In this document: positions 34,419 through 45,490 of the stretch, piece by piece | Position numbering within the stretch: position 1 is the stretch's first letter | Layout of the letters: each line of letters opens with the position of its first letter | Source: Carettochelys insculpta | Taxonomy: Eukaryota > Chordata > Testudines > Carettochelyidae | Reading direction: 5' to 3' | NCBI RefSeq assembly: GCF_033958435.1 | Contig: NC_134138.1 | Span: 9,932,001-9,996,000 of the forward strand | Length of the DNA stretch: 64,000 nt | Translations under genes and position numbers: made by a program | Notes under the pieces: generated by a model | What the model was told of the DNA's origin: nothing | What the model saw: the letters and a program-made list of their open reading frames with translations, nothing else | The model's database searches: none

Positions 34419-35372
34419 AAGATGGACTGTGTTTGGCATGTGTGTTCCTGCGTCATGCGTTCATTTCCAAGTTGGGGACAACTTACACCCCCAGATTAAT
34501 GGCACTGCTATGGGCACCGGCATGACCCCACAGTATGCTAGCATTTTTATGGCTGACTTAGAACAGCGATTCCTTATCTCTCATCCCCTATTATCCCTCC
34601 TTTACTTACACTACATCAATGACATCTTTATCATTTAGACCCTCAGTAAAGAGACTCTGGAAGAATTCCACAGAGATTTTAACAACCTGCACCCCACCAT
34701 CAGTCTCAGCCTTGACTATTCCACATGAGAGCTACGTTTCCTGGACACCACAATAAAAATCACTGATGTCCACATCACCACCACCCTCGACTGGAAACCC
34801 ACTGACTGCTATACTTAGCTACATGCCTCCAGCTTCCATCCAGCACATACCACATGATCCATCCTTTATAGTCAAGCCCTTAGATACAATCATATCTGCT
34901 CTGATTTTATTGACAGAGACTGAAAACTTCAAGACCTCTCCCAAGCATTCATAAAACTTAATTACCCACTAGGCGAAGTAAAAACAAACAAAATAGATTG
35001 ACAGGGCCAGACCAATACCCAGAAAGCAGCTACTTCAAGACAGGCCCAAGAAGATCAATAACAAAACACCACTTGTCATTACCTATATCCCCAGCTCAAA
35101 CCCCTGCAATGCATCATTAAAAACCTACAGCCTATTCTAGATCATGATGCTACATTTTGGAAGGCCCTAGGTGACGGGCCTGTCCTCTCCTATAAACAAC
35201 CTCCTAGGATGAGAAAGATTCTCACTAGCCATCACAGACTATACCACGGTAATACTAATCCTGGAACTTTTCCTTGCAACACATCCCACTGCCAGCTTTT
35301 TCCACATATTTATTCTGGGGATACCATCACTGGAGCTAACCATGTTAGTTACAAGATCAAGGGCTCATTCTC

Positions 35373-35604
35373 AAAACAAAAAACAGTCAAGTAGCACTTT
35401 AAAGACTAGCAAAATAGTTTATTTGGTGAGCTTTCATGGGACAGACCCACTTCTTCAGACCATAGCCATACCAGTCTGAAGAAGTGGGTCTGTCCCACGA
35501 AAGCTCACTTAATAAACTATTTTGCTAGTCTTTAAAGTGCTACTTGACTGCTTTTTGTTTTGATAGTGTATAGAATAGCACGGCTCCCTCTCTGTTACTG
35601 TCCA
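35373..35604. mobile_element. Palindromic PLE-tail insertion with 14-bp TSD, inside PLE copy 1
   Basis: AAGGGCTCATTCTC occurs at 35359-35372 and 35605-35618. Inside are two arms of about 87 bp in opposite orientation (35373-35459 and 35475-35562) around a 15-bp centre. The right arm runs on into the full PLE 3' end ('tagcacggctccctctctgt'). Both arms carry the AGTGGGTCTGTCCCA block. The head ends are joined in the centre and the 3' ends face outward. Confidence 0.85.
35476..35502 (+). ncRNA. Hammerhead-like core in the PLE tail (right arm)
   Basis: It reads CTGAAGA, one extra A, stem strand GTGGG, loop TCTGT, stem strand CCCAC, then GAAA. This fits the CUGANGA-stem II-GAAA half of a hammerhead ribozyme with one extra base before stem II. 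PLEs are known to carry hammerhead motifs. Stem I and a clean cleavage site were not demonstrated, so activity is unproven. Confidence 0.45.
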
Positions 35605-36108
35605 AAGGGCTCATTCTCGTGTACCTTGACCAATATTATACATGCCATCATGTGCCAGCAATGCCCAGCCACTATGAACATTGGACAGACCAGGCAAACT
35701 CCTCACCCAAGAGTGAATGGCATAGAACTGACATCATGAATCTCAATACACATTAGGTGGTCAGTGAACACTTTAGTGGAGTGAACCATTCTGTTAAAGA
35801 CCTGAGAATTTGCATCTTTCAATAAAGAGACTTTAAAAACAGAATACTTAGCGAAAGTTGTGAATTGGAATTCGTATTCAAATTAGACACATTAACACTT
35901 GGTATGAACAAAGACAACAATTACCTCATGCATTACAAGGACTGCTTCCCTTCCTTTGATGATCATAATTATCTCAGACAAGACACTTAACATCCCCCAA
36001 ACCTCACCCCACTCCTTCAGTCCTATCTACTTGATTTGTCAGTTTTTATTGCATTTTTTTAAATCTCTCTACTTATATATGTCAGTTTGTACTGGAAATG
36101 CTGTTGAT

Positions 36109-36136
36109 CTGATGAAGTGGGTCTGTCCCACAAAAG
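36109..36136 (+). ncRNA. Hammerhead-like core at the 3' tail of PLE copy 1
   Basis: It reads CTGATGA, an extra A, GTGGG, TCTGT, CCCAC, then AAAA instead of GAAA. The CTGATGA box is the canonical form, but the G12-equivalent is changed to A, so this copy is probably inactive. A hairpin-capable stretch and TTAGTC follow downstream at about 36158. Confidence 0.45.
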
Positions 36137-36235
36137 CTGATCACCAAAAAAATAATTTAGTTAGTCTTTAAAGTGCTTCATTACTGCTGTTTTGTTTTGT
36201 TAGAATACAAACTAATACGGCTACCTCTCTGTCGC

Positions 36236-39094
36236 TCACCTAATAAACTGGTGCAATGGTAATGTCAGGGGATGTGGTCTTGCCACATTTAGTTCTGAGC
36301 AGTCTTCAGAGGTGGGTTGCTAGAGAACAGTAGCTGGTGGCCAGGTGCCCAGCTCTGAAGGCAGCACCCACCCAACACCAGTGCAGAAGTAAAAGTGGCA
36401 TTTCCAAAACCTCCCTACACTAACTTCACAACCTCCTCCGAAACTGTCTGTTGGGTGGGCACCTCCACAGTTACAATACTGTGAAATTTCAGATTTAAGT
36501 GTCTGAAATCATTACATTTACAATCTTTAAAATGTCATGACAATGCCATTGAACAAAATAGTCTGTGAATTTGGTGGGACCATAGATATACTGTCTGTGT
36601 GTGTGTCTGCATTCAAACACGTGTGTTTATTTGTTTAATTAATTTATTTATTGCATGTGGAGGGGTGCCGAGTCAGGCTGAGAAACTTTGGCAGGAGTTA
36701 GTTCTGGTTGCATCTTTTTTCTTAGTGTGTGTATAGGACTGTACAAGCCAAAAAAGAATCCAGGCTCTGCTCTAAAGAGCTGATTTCACTTATGCAAACA
36801 CTTACCATATTATGTAGCAAATAATACCTTGAGAAGTCCCAGTGAAGTCAATGCCTCTACAACCAGGACAGATTGTGATAACTGCTCATGTTGAGTGTGA
36901 CTTTTCATCTATGAATGCTTGTACTAAAATCGGTGGAAATGCTTATTGGGTAAAGGGCTACTCGATGTGTCAGCAAGTGTTTTCAGGAACTGGTCCTAAA
37001 TGATTGACATAGAGAGTATAGGATGCCTAAGAAGCCTTGAAGGATGGAGTAGTTAGATGTTTTGTTTAAGTATATATTTAGTCCTTACATCATTTGTTGG
37101 GGGCATCATAGAAGAAGGAAGCCTTTAGTGAAGGAATTCAACATGTGACTTTCTTTTGACTTTTAATACCACTCTCATCACTGTGATATCGGTGTACTTC
37201 CAATGTCTTATGATTGACATCATCTGGACATAAATTGCCAGAACTGACATTTCAAGATGCTGAACCATCAGAAGATGATGGCTTAGTATGTTGGAATGGT
37301 GAGGATATTCCACACATGGGAGTAGTATTGGAGAAGGCACAGAGGGGAGTAGAATATGTACATGGCATTTTGGCATTAGTTATGGAGGTAAAGGGGTTGT
37401 TGAAATGTGGGTTGGGTGGAATCTGATGGAGGGTTTGCCATGAAAGAGGAGAGATTTAGGATTAGTGAGATACAATGCAATATTCCCGTACCCCATCTCA
37501 TTTTCATAGAAGCACAATTGTTGAACTGAATCCAAAAGAGTTCCTGGAAAAATAGAATAATCAATGAAGTAACTTTCTTAAAAAAAAACCAATACCTCCA
37601 TACTGTACTTAAAAATCTACACTTGGTGCATTATGAGATGATTGCAAAAGTGCAAAGACACCTGGAAGACACAGTATCTGTTCTCCAAATAATTGCTCGG
37701 TAACATGAAGAGTAGGATTGATTTCTGAAGAATATTGTTTGTAACAGTTACAATATAAAGCAACACCTTTTTTTTTTATGACATAGTGTATTTGACTGGA
37801 AGGGCTGCAAGAGAAACTAATATCTCTAATCCACAATCTGCATTATTTGTAAATAACATATTATTATTTAATATTGTTTATTTGCTTTACTGTAGCATCA
37901 TAGATGTGCTAGGCAGATTACACATACATAGGGTATGTCTACTGTGCTGTTAGGAACCTGTGGCTCTCCCATGCCAGCGTGTGGGACTCAACCTAAAGAT
38001 CTGTTTAAACGTGATGTAAACTTTCTGGACTGGGTTGCAACTCAAACTGTAAGGCCTTCCCACCTTGCACAAAGCTCACACTCTCCCCTGAACCCAGACA
38101 TATACTCTGCTAGTTAAACAGCCTTGCAGCCTGAACCCCAGGAGCCTGCATCAGCTGGCACAGGCCCAGCTGCAGGTTTTGAATTTCAGAGTCGATATTG
38201 CCATAGATACAGTCACCAAGCCAAAGGCAGCCACTCTTCAGCCAGATTGCAGGGAGAAAGTGAGAGTGCATTACTAAGGCCCTATCTTGGGACCCTGCAT
38301 GAATAACTTTATTCTCAGGAACACAGTGCTACTTCTCATGCTCATAAGTGTTTCATTGGACCAGGCCTGTTGAAGTCAACTGGTGTTTTCCCATTGAGTT
38401 CAGTGGGCTTTAGAACAGGACCCAAGTCATTATTGCCAGTTGGTGAGACTGTGTTGATCAGCATGATATTTCACTCACCAGGGGAAATGGTACTAGACAG
38501 CAAAGTCAATTCTTGGCTACTCATTCTCCCTTGCTGAGTTGCAGACGTCATTATGGGAAGAAAAACAAAAAAAAAGCCCAAAAAACCGCACCATCATGGA
38601 AATTTTCTGTTGATCTAACAGAACTTCCTTTGTGGCTTCAACGTGCTCAATCCACATCCTATTCCAAAGGAGAAATCTTGCTGAAAATGTTGCTTTCAGA
38701 CATCTCTGTCCAACTGAACTGATAAAACCAACTGTTCTTTGCGTGGCTTTGCATTTCTCCACTTGTGGGGTTAGGGCTTCTTGGAAGAACGCACCAGTAG
38801 AACTCACTCCAAGCAGTGCTCTTTATGGTGTGTGCCCACTTCCTTCTTGCTTTTTCCCTTCATGTTTCTGTATTTCGAAGGGTTAGAGTACAAAGAGGGG
38901 TGCTGCACTCTCTCCAGCCTCAGTGCCTTCCTGCAGCTGAACCAGATGGAAGCCAACTGCTTCTGTCTCATGGATCTGGGGTTTTCTCACATTTAGTGCC
39001 TCTGGATGGTTTGTTTCTATTGTAGTTTAAGGTAGTGTAGCAAGGCACCTCTGTCCTCTCACCAGCCTTAGCACTTTCCCCTCTGACAGTGGTG
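36236..39094. other. Long stretch without gene; possible MITE end
   Basis: A 'gggtatgtctactgtgctgt' block at 37930, followed by GC-rich text to about 38200, resembles the CTACAC-type MITE group but has no visible right end. Nothing else is recognised. A (GT)n run is near 36593-36606. Confidence 0.4.
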
Positions 39095-39360
39095 AGCCTG
39101 GGGTAATCAGTCCCACTCAGGCAGCATTTGCCTTTCCCCTTCTGTACTCCATTGGCCATATTTTCAGTGTAGGCTTGAGGATTGGCCTGAGGCAGGTTAG
39201 GCCACTGCTTCCTGCAGCTCCCATTAGCTGTGAGCATCAAACCATAGCCACTGGGAACTGCTAGGCTCCATACCTTCTGATGCTTTAGGTAAACAAAGCA
39301 TCTCATCTTACCCTGACCGCTCATGTGCAGCTCATGGGCCTGATGTTGCTCACCCCAGCC
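39095..39360 (-). mobile_element. hAT-like element fragment, minus strand
   Basis: Reverse-complemented, it resembles the interior of the element at 32987: a 'cctaaagcatcagaagg' segment, 'cccagtggctatggtttga' and 'aatgggagctgcaggaagca'. The ends (GAGCCTGGGGTAA and TTGCTCACCCCAG) are degraded. Confidence 0.55.
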
Positions 39361-40189
39361 TAAGGGCTGATCTCCCACCAAACAGACAGGGAACAGTCTT
39401 ATAAACAAGACCAGGGGGTATCTTTTTTGCAGCCCTCCCCGCCACTGGGACCAGATGTCATCCTGTTGTGTCAGTCTTTCCCCTATCAGGTACTCAGCTT
39501 TGGTTGTCTCCCCTGTGGGACGGAGCATAGCCTCCCATCCTGGAGCAGCTTATTTCCTTCTGCCACTAATCTGAGAGTGGCTTTTTTGTTGTTTCTTTTC
39601 TCCTCTCTTGCTGTCCCCAGAGGAATGATTTTTAAAGCCCTCAGGCAACTCTCAGTAGCATGCGGGTGTTTCTCATTGATCCTTCTCAGCTTGAAGGAAA
39701 AAGGACCTTTAACATTCTGGGGCTTCCAGCCTTCCAGGACCCTTGTTCCATTCTGACTTTGTCACAGGAGTTCTAGTTAGTTATCACAGTTTGTAGGTTC
39801 AATTCAGTGTGATGGGGGGAACCAAAGAAGAAGCAGGGATTTGAAGAGATGTACTTCATGGTCCTATCTTCCCAGCATTGTGCAATCACATTAAGTACCT
39901 GAAAGGACACTCTTCTTCTGACAGTTCTGCTGGCCAGACCTTCACTTCAGAGTGTGTACAGAATGGCAGAAGAGGCTTTAGGGGCTTCTTCTTAAAGTAG
40001 TTGTTACTGCTAAACTGATAGGCTCTGGTTGATGATTACAACTGAAGACTGAAAGGTATGTTTCACCTAGTAAGATGAAGGTGCCTAAAGGATCCTGAAG
40101 ACTGGGATCTTAATTGGTTCCGGTTCCTGTTTTGTCAGATCTTCTTGTTCAAGCTGCCTGGGTGTCAAAGGCACCATTTGGCTCAGTAC
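39361..40189. other. Intronic stretch with nothing recognised
   Basis: No repeat or exon is named. Confidence 0.4.
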
Positions 40190-41326
40190 CACACTGTACT
40201 GGAAACCCACTGATCGCTATACTTTTCTATACCCTTCTAGCTTCCATCCTGCACACATAACTAGATCCATTGTTTAGTCAAGCCCTTAGGTACAATCGCA
40301 TTTGCTCTGATCCAACTGACAGAGACCAAAAACTACAAGATCTTTACCAAATATTCATAAACCTGAATTACCCACCAGGAGAAATAAAAAAAAAAAACAA
40401 ATCGACAGGGCCAGATGAATACCTAGAGACCAGCTACACCAAGATAGGCCCAAAAAAGCCAAGAACAGAACACCACTGGTCACCACCTACAGCCCCCAAC
40501 TCAAACCACTGCAATGTGTTATTAAAGGCCTACAACCTATGCTTAATCAGGATGCCACACTCCAGAAGGCCCTAGGTGACAGGCCTGTTCTCTCCTACAG
40601 ACAACCTCCCAACCTTACGAGGATTCTCACCAACTACCACCATCTATACCACAGGAATACCAGTCCTGGAATCTTTTCTTGTAACAAAGCCCACTGCCAG
40701 CTTTGTCCACATATCTTTTCTGGAAGTACCATCACTGGACCTAACCAGGTTATTCACAGAATCACGGGCACTCAAGTAACATATATGCCATCATGTGCCA
40801 AGAATGCCCAGGTGCTTTGAATATTGGACCAACTTCAAACTCCCTTAGACAAAGAGTTAATGGGCACAAAACAGACATAAAAACACTCCAGATCCACAAA
40901 CCGGTTAGTCAACATTTTAATGGAGTGGGCCATTCTGTTAATGACTTAAGAGTTTGTGTGTTACTGAAGAAAATTTTTCACACCACTCTTGAAAGGGAGA
41001 CTGCCGAACTGTCTTTTATATTCAAATTCGGCACATTAACACATGGTTTGAACCAGGATGGGAATTTTCTGGTCACTATAGGGGCTCGTTTGTATACTTG
41101 GCTTAATCCAATTCTTGACCTCCCACCCCTCTACTCTCTGATTTGCTCACCTTGATCATTTTTTTCTGATTTGTCCACCTTGATTACTGTTTTTGGTTCT
41201 CTGTGCCTTAAATATTGAGTCTGTTCTGGTATGGCTATGGTCTGAAGAAGTGGGTCTGTCCCACGAAAGCTCCCCTAATAAATTATTTTGTTAGTCTTTA
41301 AAGTGCTACTTGACTGCTTTTTTCTA
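40190..41326 (+). pseudogene. Penelope-like element, endonuclease part and tail (copy 2)
   Basis: The plus-strand frames cover the region after the RT core. They include a DWKPTD-like 'tggaaacccactgatcgcta' block, QALRYNRICSDPTDRDQKLQ, the linker NYHHLYHRNTSPGIFSCNKA with paired Cys/His, and the GIY-YIG endonuclease remnant SLRQRVNGHKTDIKTLQIHK, then QHFNGVGHSVNDLRV, on the 40793-41155 frame. A frameshift separates the linker from the endonuclease frame, and the YIG core reads NIG. The 3' part has the 'tggtatggctatggtctga' tail. It lacks the RT domain (5' truncated) and cannot move by itself. It is closely related to copy 1 but collinear, without an internal insertion. Confidence 0.85.
41242..41268 (+). 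ncRNA. Hammerhead-like core at the 3' tail of PLE copy 2
   Basis: It reads CTGAAGA, extra A, GTGGG / TCTGT / CCCAC, GAAA. This is identical to the cores in the palindromes at 35476 and 54531, which supports a shared functional constraint or recent common origin. A strong hairpin (CTAATAAA / TTTGTTAG with one wobble) directly follows at 41275-41295 and ends at TC, a possible cleavage dinucleotide, but the intervening bases do not fit a canonical stem III. Confidence 0.45.
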
Positions 41327-44300
41327 AAGGAACCTGTGATTGTGCTGTTGGCTCTGCCTGTATGAGCACAAAGAAAAAGTGAGGGAGAAGCCGCTGTTAG
41401 CAGTTGAATATCTGGACTTGAGAGCTATTTGGGTCTGGCATGTCCTCTGCAATGCTGAGTCTGAAACCTAAGTTGGTTCCAGGTTTGACTTCAAAGCCCA
41501 TCTTTGCAGGGGTGGGTATCTCTCAGAATCCTGTGCTGTCTTTATTTGGGATTGGCACTGTCATTTGTTCCCATTCTGGGGCTGTCCTCATATCTAAAAG
41601 CAATGCCTGCAATCTGGGAATACAGGACTGCTTGTGTTTATGGGAGGCAGGCTGGGGTGTAGAGCGATCTGTCTCCAAAAAGAGTTCACCAATCTCCTGT
41701 TGTCAGCTCTTTGCCTTCAACCCTGTAGCCAGTGTTTTGGCTTCACAAATACCACTGTGGGCTTAGGTTAGCAAATGACTAGCTGAGGACACTGCTGTCT
41801 TGCTCTGTCCTGCTCACCCTGTGTGAAAAGGCAACAGGAACAACCACAGTGTATGTTACTAGGTGTTTCAGTACGGCACCGGTGGTACAGAAATCTCTTA
41901 CATGTGGTAGGTAGGGAAGGTCTGGTTTCATTCCATTGAGGAAGGGACCAGTCTGACAGTAGATGGACTGTCTAAGGGTTTATTTTCGTTTCATTTGTTA
42001 TTAAAGGTATATTTAAGCATGTCAGTGAATTCATATTTCTGCTGTTCCTAGAGTTTAGGTTTGAAATAGGATCTAACATATATTAGTTTGGTGAGTTGAA
42101 ATATGTTGTGTGTTGTGAGAGGGAGTAATGATGCAGGAGGTGGTAAATCAGGTACCCTATCTCTCTCCTGCCCTCTCTGTAGTAGGCTATGGTTGTCTTG
42201 GTCTACTCTCCAGAGTGTACGGGTGGGAGGCTACTCTTTATGCAAAACATTTCCTGTGGGGAACCCCAAGTGCCTTCCACAGTGGGAGAGCAAGACCCGG
42301 GCAGATACGAGTGGGGGACAGAAGCTTTATCTAAGTGGCCTGCATGAGTGTTTAGCCTTTTAGAGTCATCAGTTTGTCATGGTTTCGCTGCCTCAGGGGA
42401 GACCCAGCAGCATTGAACAATGTAGGATCCATCTGTGTATGGCTAACAGAGCCCATGTGGTGGAGGGGAGCTTTTCCTTCTCTTGTTAATCTTCACAGGG
42501 GAGGGATTGCTCCTGTTTTTAAACTTCTTGGTATGCAAGGTAGTGTACTGGTCCTATGTGCGGCATGACGTATCTTTGTCCTGAGGTGACAAGCCGTGAA
42601 TTCCTCACAAGCTCTTCTAAGCAGCGGAAGTCCCGGGCAAGTTATGGTCCAACCTGTTTGCAGTCCCCTTTTTATCTCCCAACACAGGGTTTTCCCAGTA
42701 CCAGCCAGCTCCTACAGATCTTTTTCGTGTGTCTCTAGTCAGCAGGATGGGATGTGTGGCAGATGACCTGGCAACCATACGCTTGTTTGTTTTCTTCCTG
42801 TCAACCATCTGCCAGCCCTGCTCTGACACCAGCCACCCCGAGGCTAACTTTAGACTGCAGACTTCTGCTGGGAGACCAGAGGTCTGTTGGAAGAGGTCTG
42901 CTGTGTCAGGAGCATTCTGTCGCCATCCCTGTAAGCCTCACTCTAGGAGGAAGAAGGAGTGGGTCAACAAAGGGTTTCTTCTGAAATTTTGGTGCTAAGT
43001 AGACAGGCCAACTTTTGGAAAAGCCCCTTCGGAGAGGAAAGTGGGAAAATATATGCAAGTGCTGATACACAATTTGTATATCTTTTCCCAACATTTCCTT
43101 ATAATCTAGATGTAGCATGAAGGAAAACCACCGTCCCTCTCTCTGGGTCCCTACTTTACCTGCATCCCCCAACTGGAGGAAAGTAAGGTGGCCATTATTT
43201 TATATGTGGAACACTGTTTCGTATCCATATCTTCCAACAGGGAGAGCTGCCTTAGCAGCGCAAGTCACACTGAGTTGATAGCTTTGCCTGTGCAAGACAC
43301 CCACCTTCCATCAGGCCAGTGGTTGGAACGTAGAACCCAGCAATGGGGTTTGGGGGGAATGTTGGACCTGGATGGCTGGCACGGTGAGGGGAGTCACGTT
43401 AGCTTGTTGATGTGAACTTCTTTGGATATTTATCCCGTAAGCCTGACCCAGGTTGGGTGGAAGGGCCATACCGGTGGGATCCACTAGGAGGAATTGTGAC
43501 ACATGCAGCCTTGGTTTCCTCTGGGAATACTGGAGGATGTGCAATGCAGTTGCAGACCCACCATCCTTTCAATAGGAGCTGTGTTCCTTCTGTATCTAGG
43601 AAGATTATATGGTTGGCATGGATTGAGCACAGAACAGTGACTCCTCCCTCACTTCACTTCACTTTGGGCATCTGACACTTGCTTGGGAACAAACAGGTCA
43701 TACCCACCTCCTTTGCAGACATATAAGATGGGCGAGTTTGGTGGTATAGCTATTCTAGGTAGCCCCAATAGAGCTCATAGCTTATCATGTGCTTTGGTGC
43801 TATGTGGCTTATTGTTATAAATTATAAATTATTTTATTAGCAAGTTAGTTTGGGGCATGAGTGTATATTTGCAGTAAAGTCAATGGAAAATAACTTGCAT
43901 CATACCAGCCACCATAGTGATGAGCAGTGTATAAAACCAGATAAGATCTGATTCATATACTTACAGAGTCCCTGGATTTTTAATCAGGATCATAAGAAAT
44001 GTAAAAATATCAGGTGAAAGAATGCCAGCAGAATTCTATGACTGAAGTAACTCATTGCAGCCCCTGTGCTTGATTTAGTACATATACCCAAAATTGTCTA
44101 TATCCTGCACTCAACATGGTACTGGAGCACCTGCTGTTTTTCCTGGTGTTATCCAGCAATATTTTAAGTATCAAAATACAGTGCATAAAACACCTACAGT
44201 GTTTATGGTATCAGGACAGCAGAGCTAGTAATTACTGCAATAAAAAGGGTGCTAGGAGGCACCTTAGTTGAGGTCAGAACCAGCATTTTACCTCTTTTTC

Positions 44301-44604
44301 AAAACAACTCCTGTGTAAATGTAGTGCTACCTCAGCTTCAGTGTAGGTAGAGCCTCTCAATCTATGTGCAAGTCTCCCCACATCATCCAACCAGTGTTCC
44401 TCAACTCTGGAGTGAGAACGATTTGGCTCTTCTGAGCCAGGCAACCAAACAACCACAATCTGGTGGCTACTGGTCCAGGCTGAATTAAATCTTAAGATTT
44501 ATCATCAGAAGGTTGAAGAACAAACTGTTCTGATTTTAGGGCTAATCTCCCGACAGTTTTGTGGAAATTTTCTGGCTACAGGCTTATCTGACCTATCTGC
44601 TAGG
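41327..44604. other. Long stretch without gene or clear repeat
   Basis: Several short open frames overlap on both strands at 42103-43675 with no domain features. An unnamed repeat is possible, but I see no ends. Confidence 0.35.
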
Positions 44605-44825
44605 GGAGACATTGTAGCCTAGTGGATAGAGCACTAGATTTTGACTCAGGAGACCTGGGTTATATTTCTGGTCGTATTGTTAGCCTGCTCTGTGACCTTG
44701 GCACACCGCTTCTCTGTGACCTAGTTTCTCCATCTGCAAATGGGAGATGATATGTGACTACTTCTGTTTAGTATTTTGAGATCTAAAACTGAAAGGCACT
44801 TCATACAGCGATAGTTAGGCACTCC
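44605..44825 (+). repeat. MIR-type SINE, full-length layout
   Basis: The tRNA-like head 'tagcctagtggatagagcac' then 'aggagacctgggttat', the core 'ctctgtgaccttggcacacc', 'tttctccatctgcaaatggg' and the tail 'tgaaaggcacttcataca' make a nearly complete MIR/CORE-SINE on the plus strand. Confidence 0.8.
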
Positions 44826-45292
44826 GTTATTTTCCTGCTGCTGATGAAGAATTTACTAACAGCTCTGAACAGCAGATTTTCAGTGCTTTCCATTACACAT
44901 GGGCAAACCAAAGGCCTTTAGCTGGTTATTGGCATATAGCCATGACCACCCAAGAAAAGACACTCTAAATCTTCTACTGTTGGAAACCCGCTCTCACCAT
45001 GATGTATATAAATACTCCTGAAAAGAAGAAAAAAAAAAGAAAAAGTGCGTTAGCTCTGAAGTAAGCAACTGTCCCCAGTATGCACTGGAAGGAAAGAAGA
45101 TGACTTCTCATTTGTTTTTATCTCCTTGGAGAAAGTAGCCATCAATACTGCTGTAGAACATTCTCCTGCCACCTGAGAAATATTTTTTTTAAATTTAAAA
45201 TAGACCCCAAAATGTCCTTGCATTATTTAACTGTGGTTTTAACCGAAATTCACAACTGCATTTGAAATGTAGTTGGGCTATATGCTACATGT
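44826..45292. other. Intronic stretch with nothing recognised
   Basis: A/G-rich run at about 45024-45044. No repeat or exon is named. Confidence 0.4.
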
Positions 45293-45300
45293 GCCAGGAT

Positions 45301-45482
45301 CAGTGTTCCCTGTAAGCTGAGCACTTTGGGCAGCCACTCAGGAGAGATTCAAGTGCCACCTACCTGATCAACAGAGTTCCCATAGTTGGCAGCCTGTGTT
45401 TCTGCTGGTACACACTTGCACATGACTCAGTGCACATAATAATACGTATTCCGCACACGGAAAAAAAACAGAGGGAATGTTG
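45301..45482. mobile_element. hAT-like MITE, 182 bp
   Basis: It starts CAGTGTTCCCTGTAAGC and ends AGAGGGAATGTTG, imperfect inverted 11-bp ends. The 8-bp flanks GCCAGGAT (45293-45300) and GTCAGGAG (45483-45490) agree at six positions, as for an aged hAT duplication. Confidence 0.7.
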
Positions 45483-45490
45483 GTCAGGAG

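Larger units (their letters stand above)
34419..36235 (+). pseudogene. Penelope-like element, decayed body (copy 1)
   Basis: The plus-strand frames contain the reverse transcriptase block INGTAMGTGMTPQYASIFMA followed by DLEQRF, the catalytic region YLHYINDIFII and downstream FHRDFNNLHPTISLSLDYST. Then comes the linker that precedes the endonuclease (HHRLYHGNTNPGTFPCNTSH), and a GIY-YIG remnant with CQQCPATMNIGQTRQ near 35650-35710. The catalytic YxDD position reads IND, losing one Asp, and a stop follows at 34636. Several further stops and frameshifts occur, so it is dead. The PLE palindrome 35373-35604 is inserted inside it, splitting the sequence just before the GIY-YIG part. The 3' tail at 36109-36235 includes a hammerhead-like core. 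The RT N-terminus is missing (5' truncation). Confidence 0.85.
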
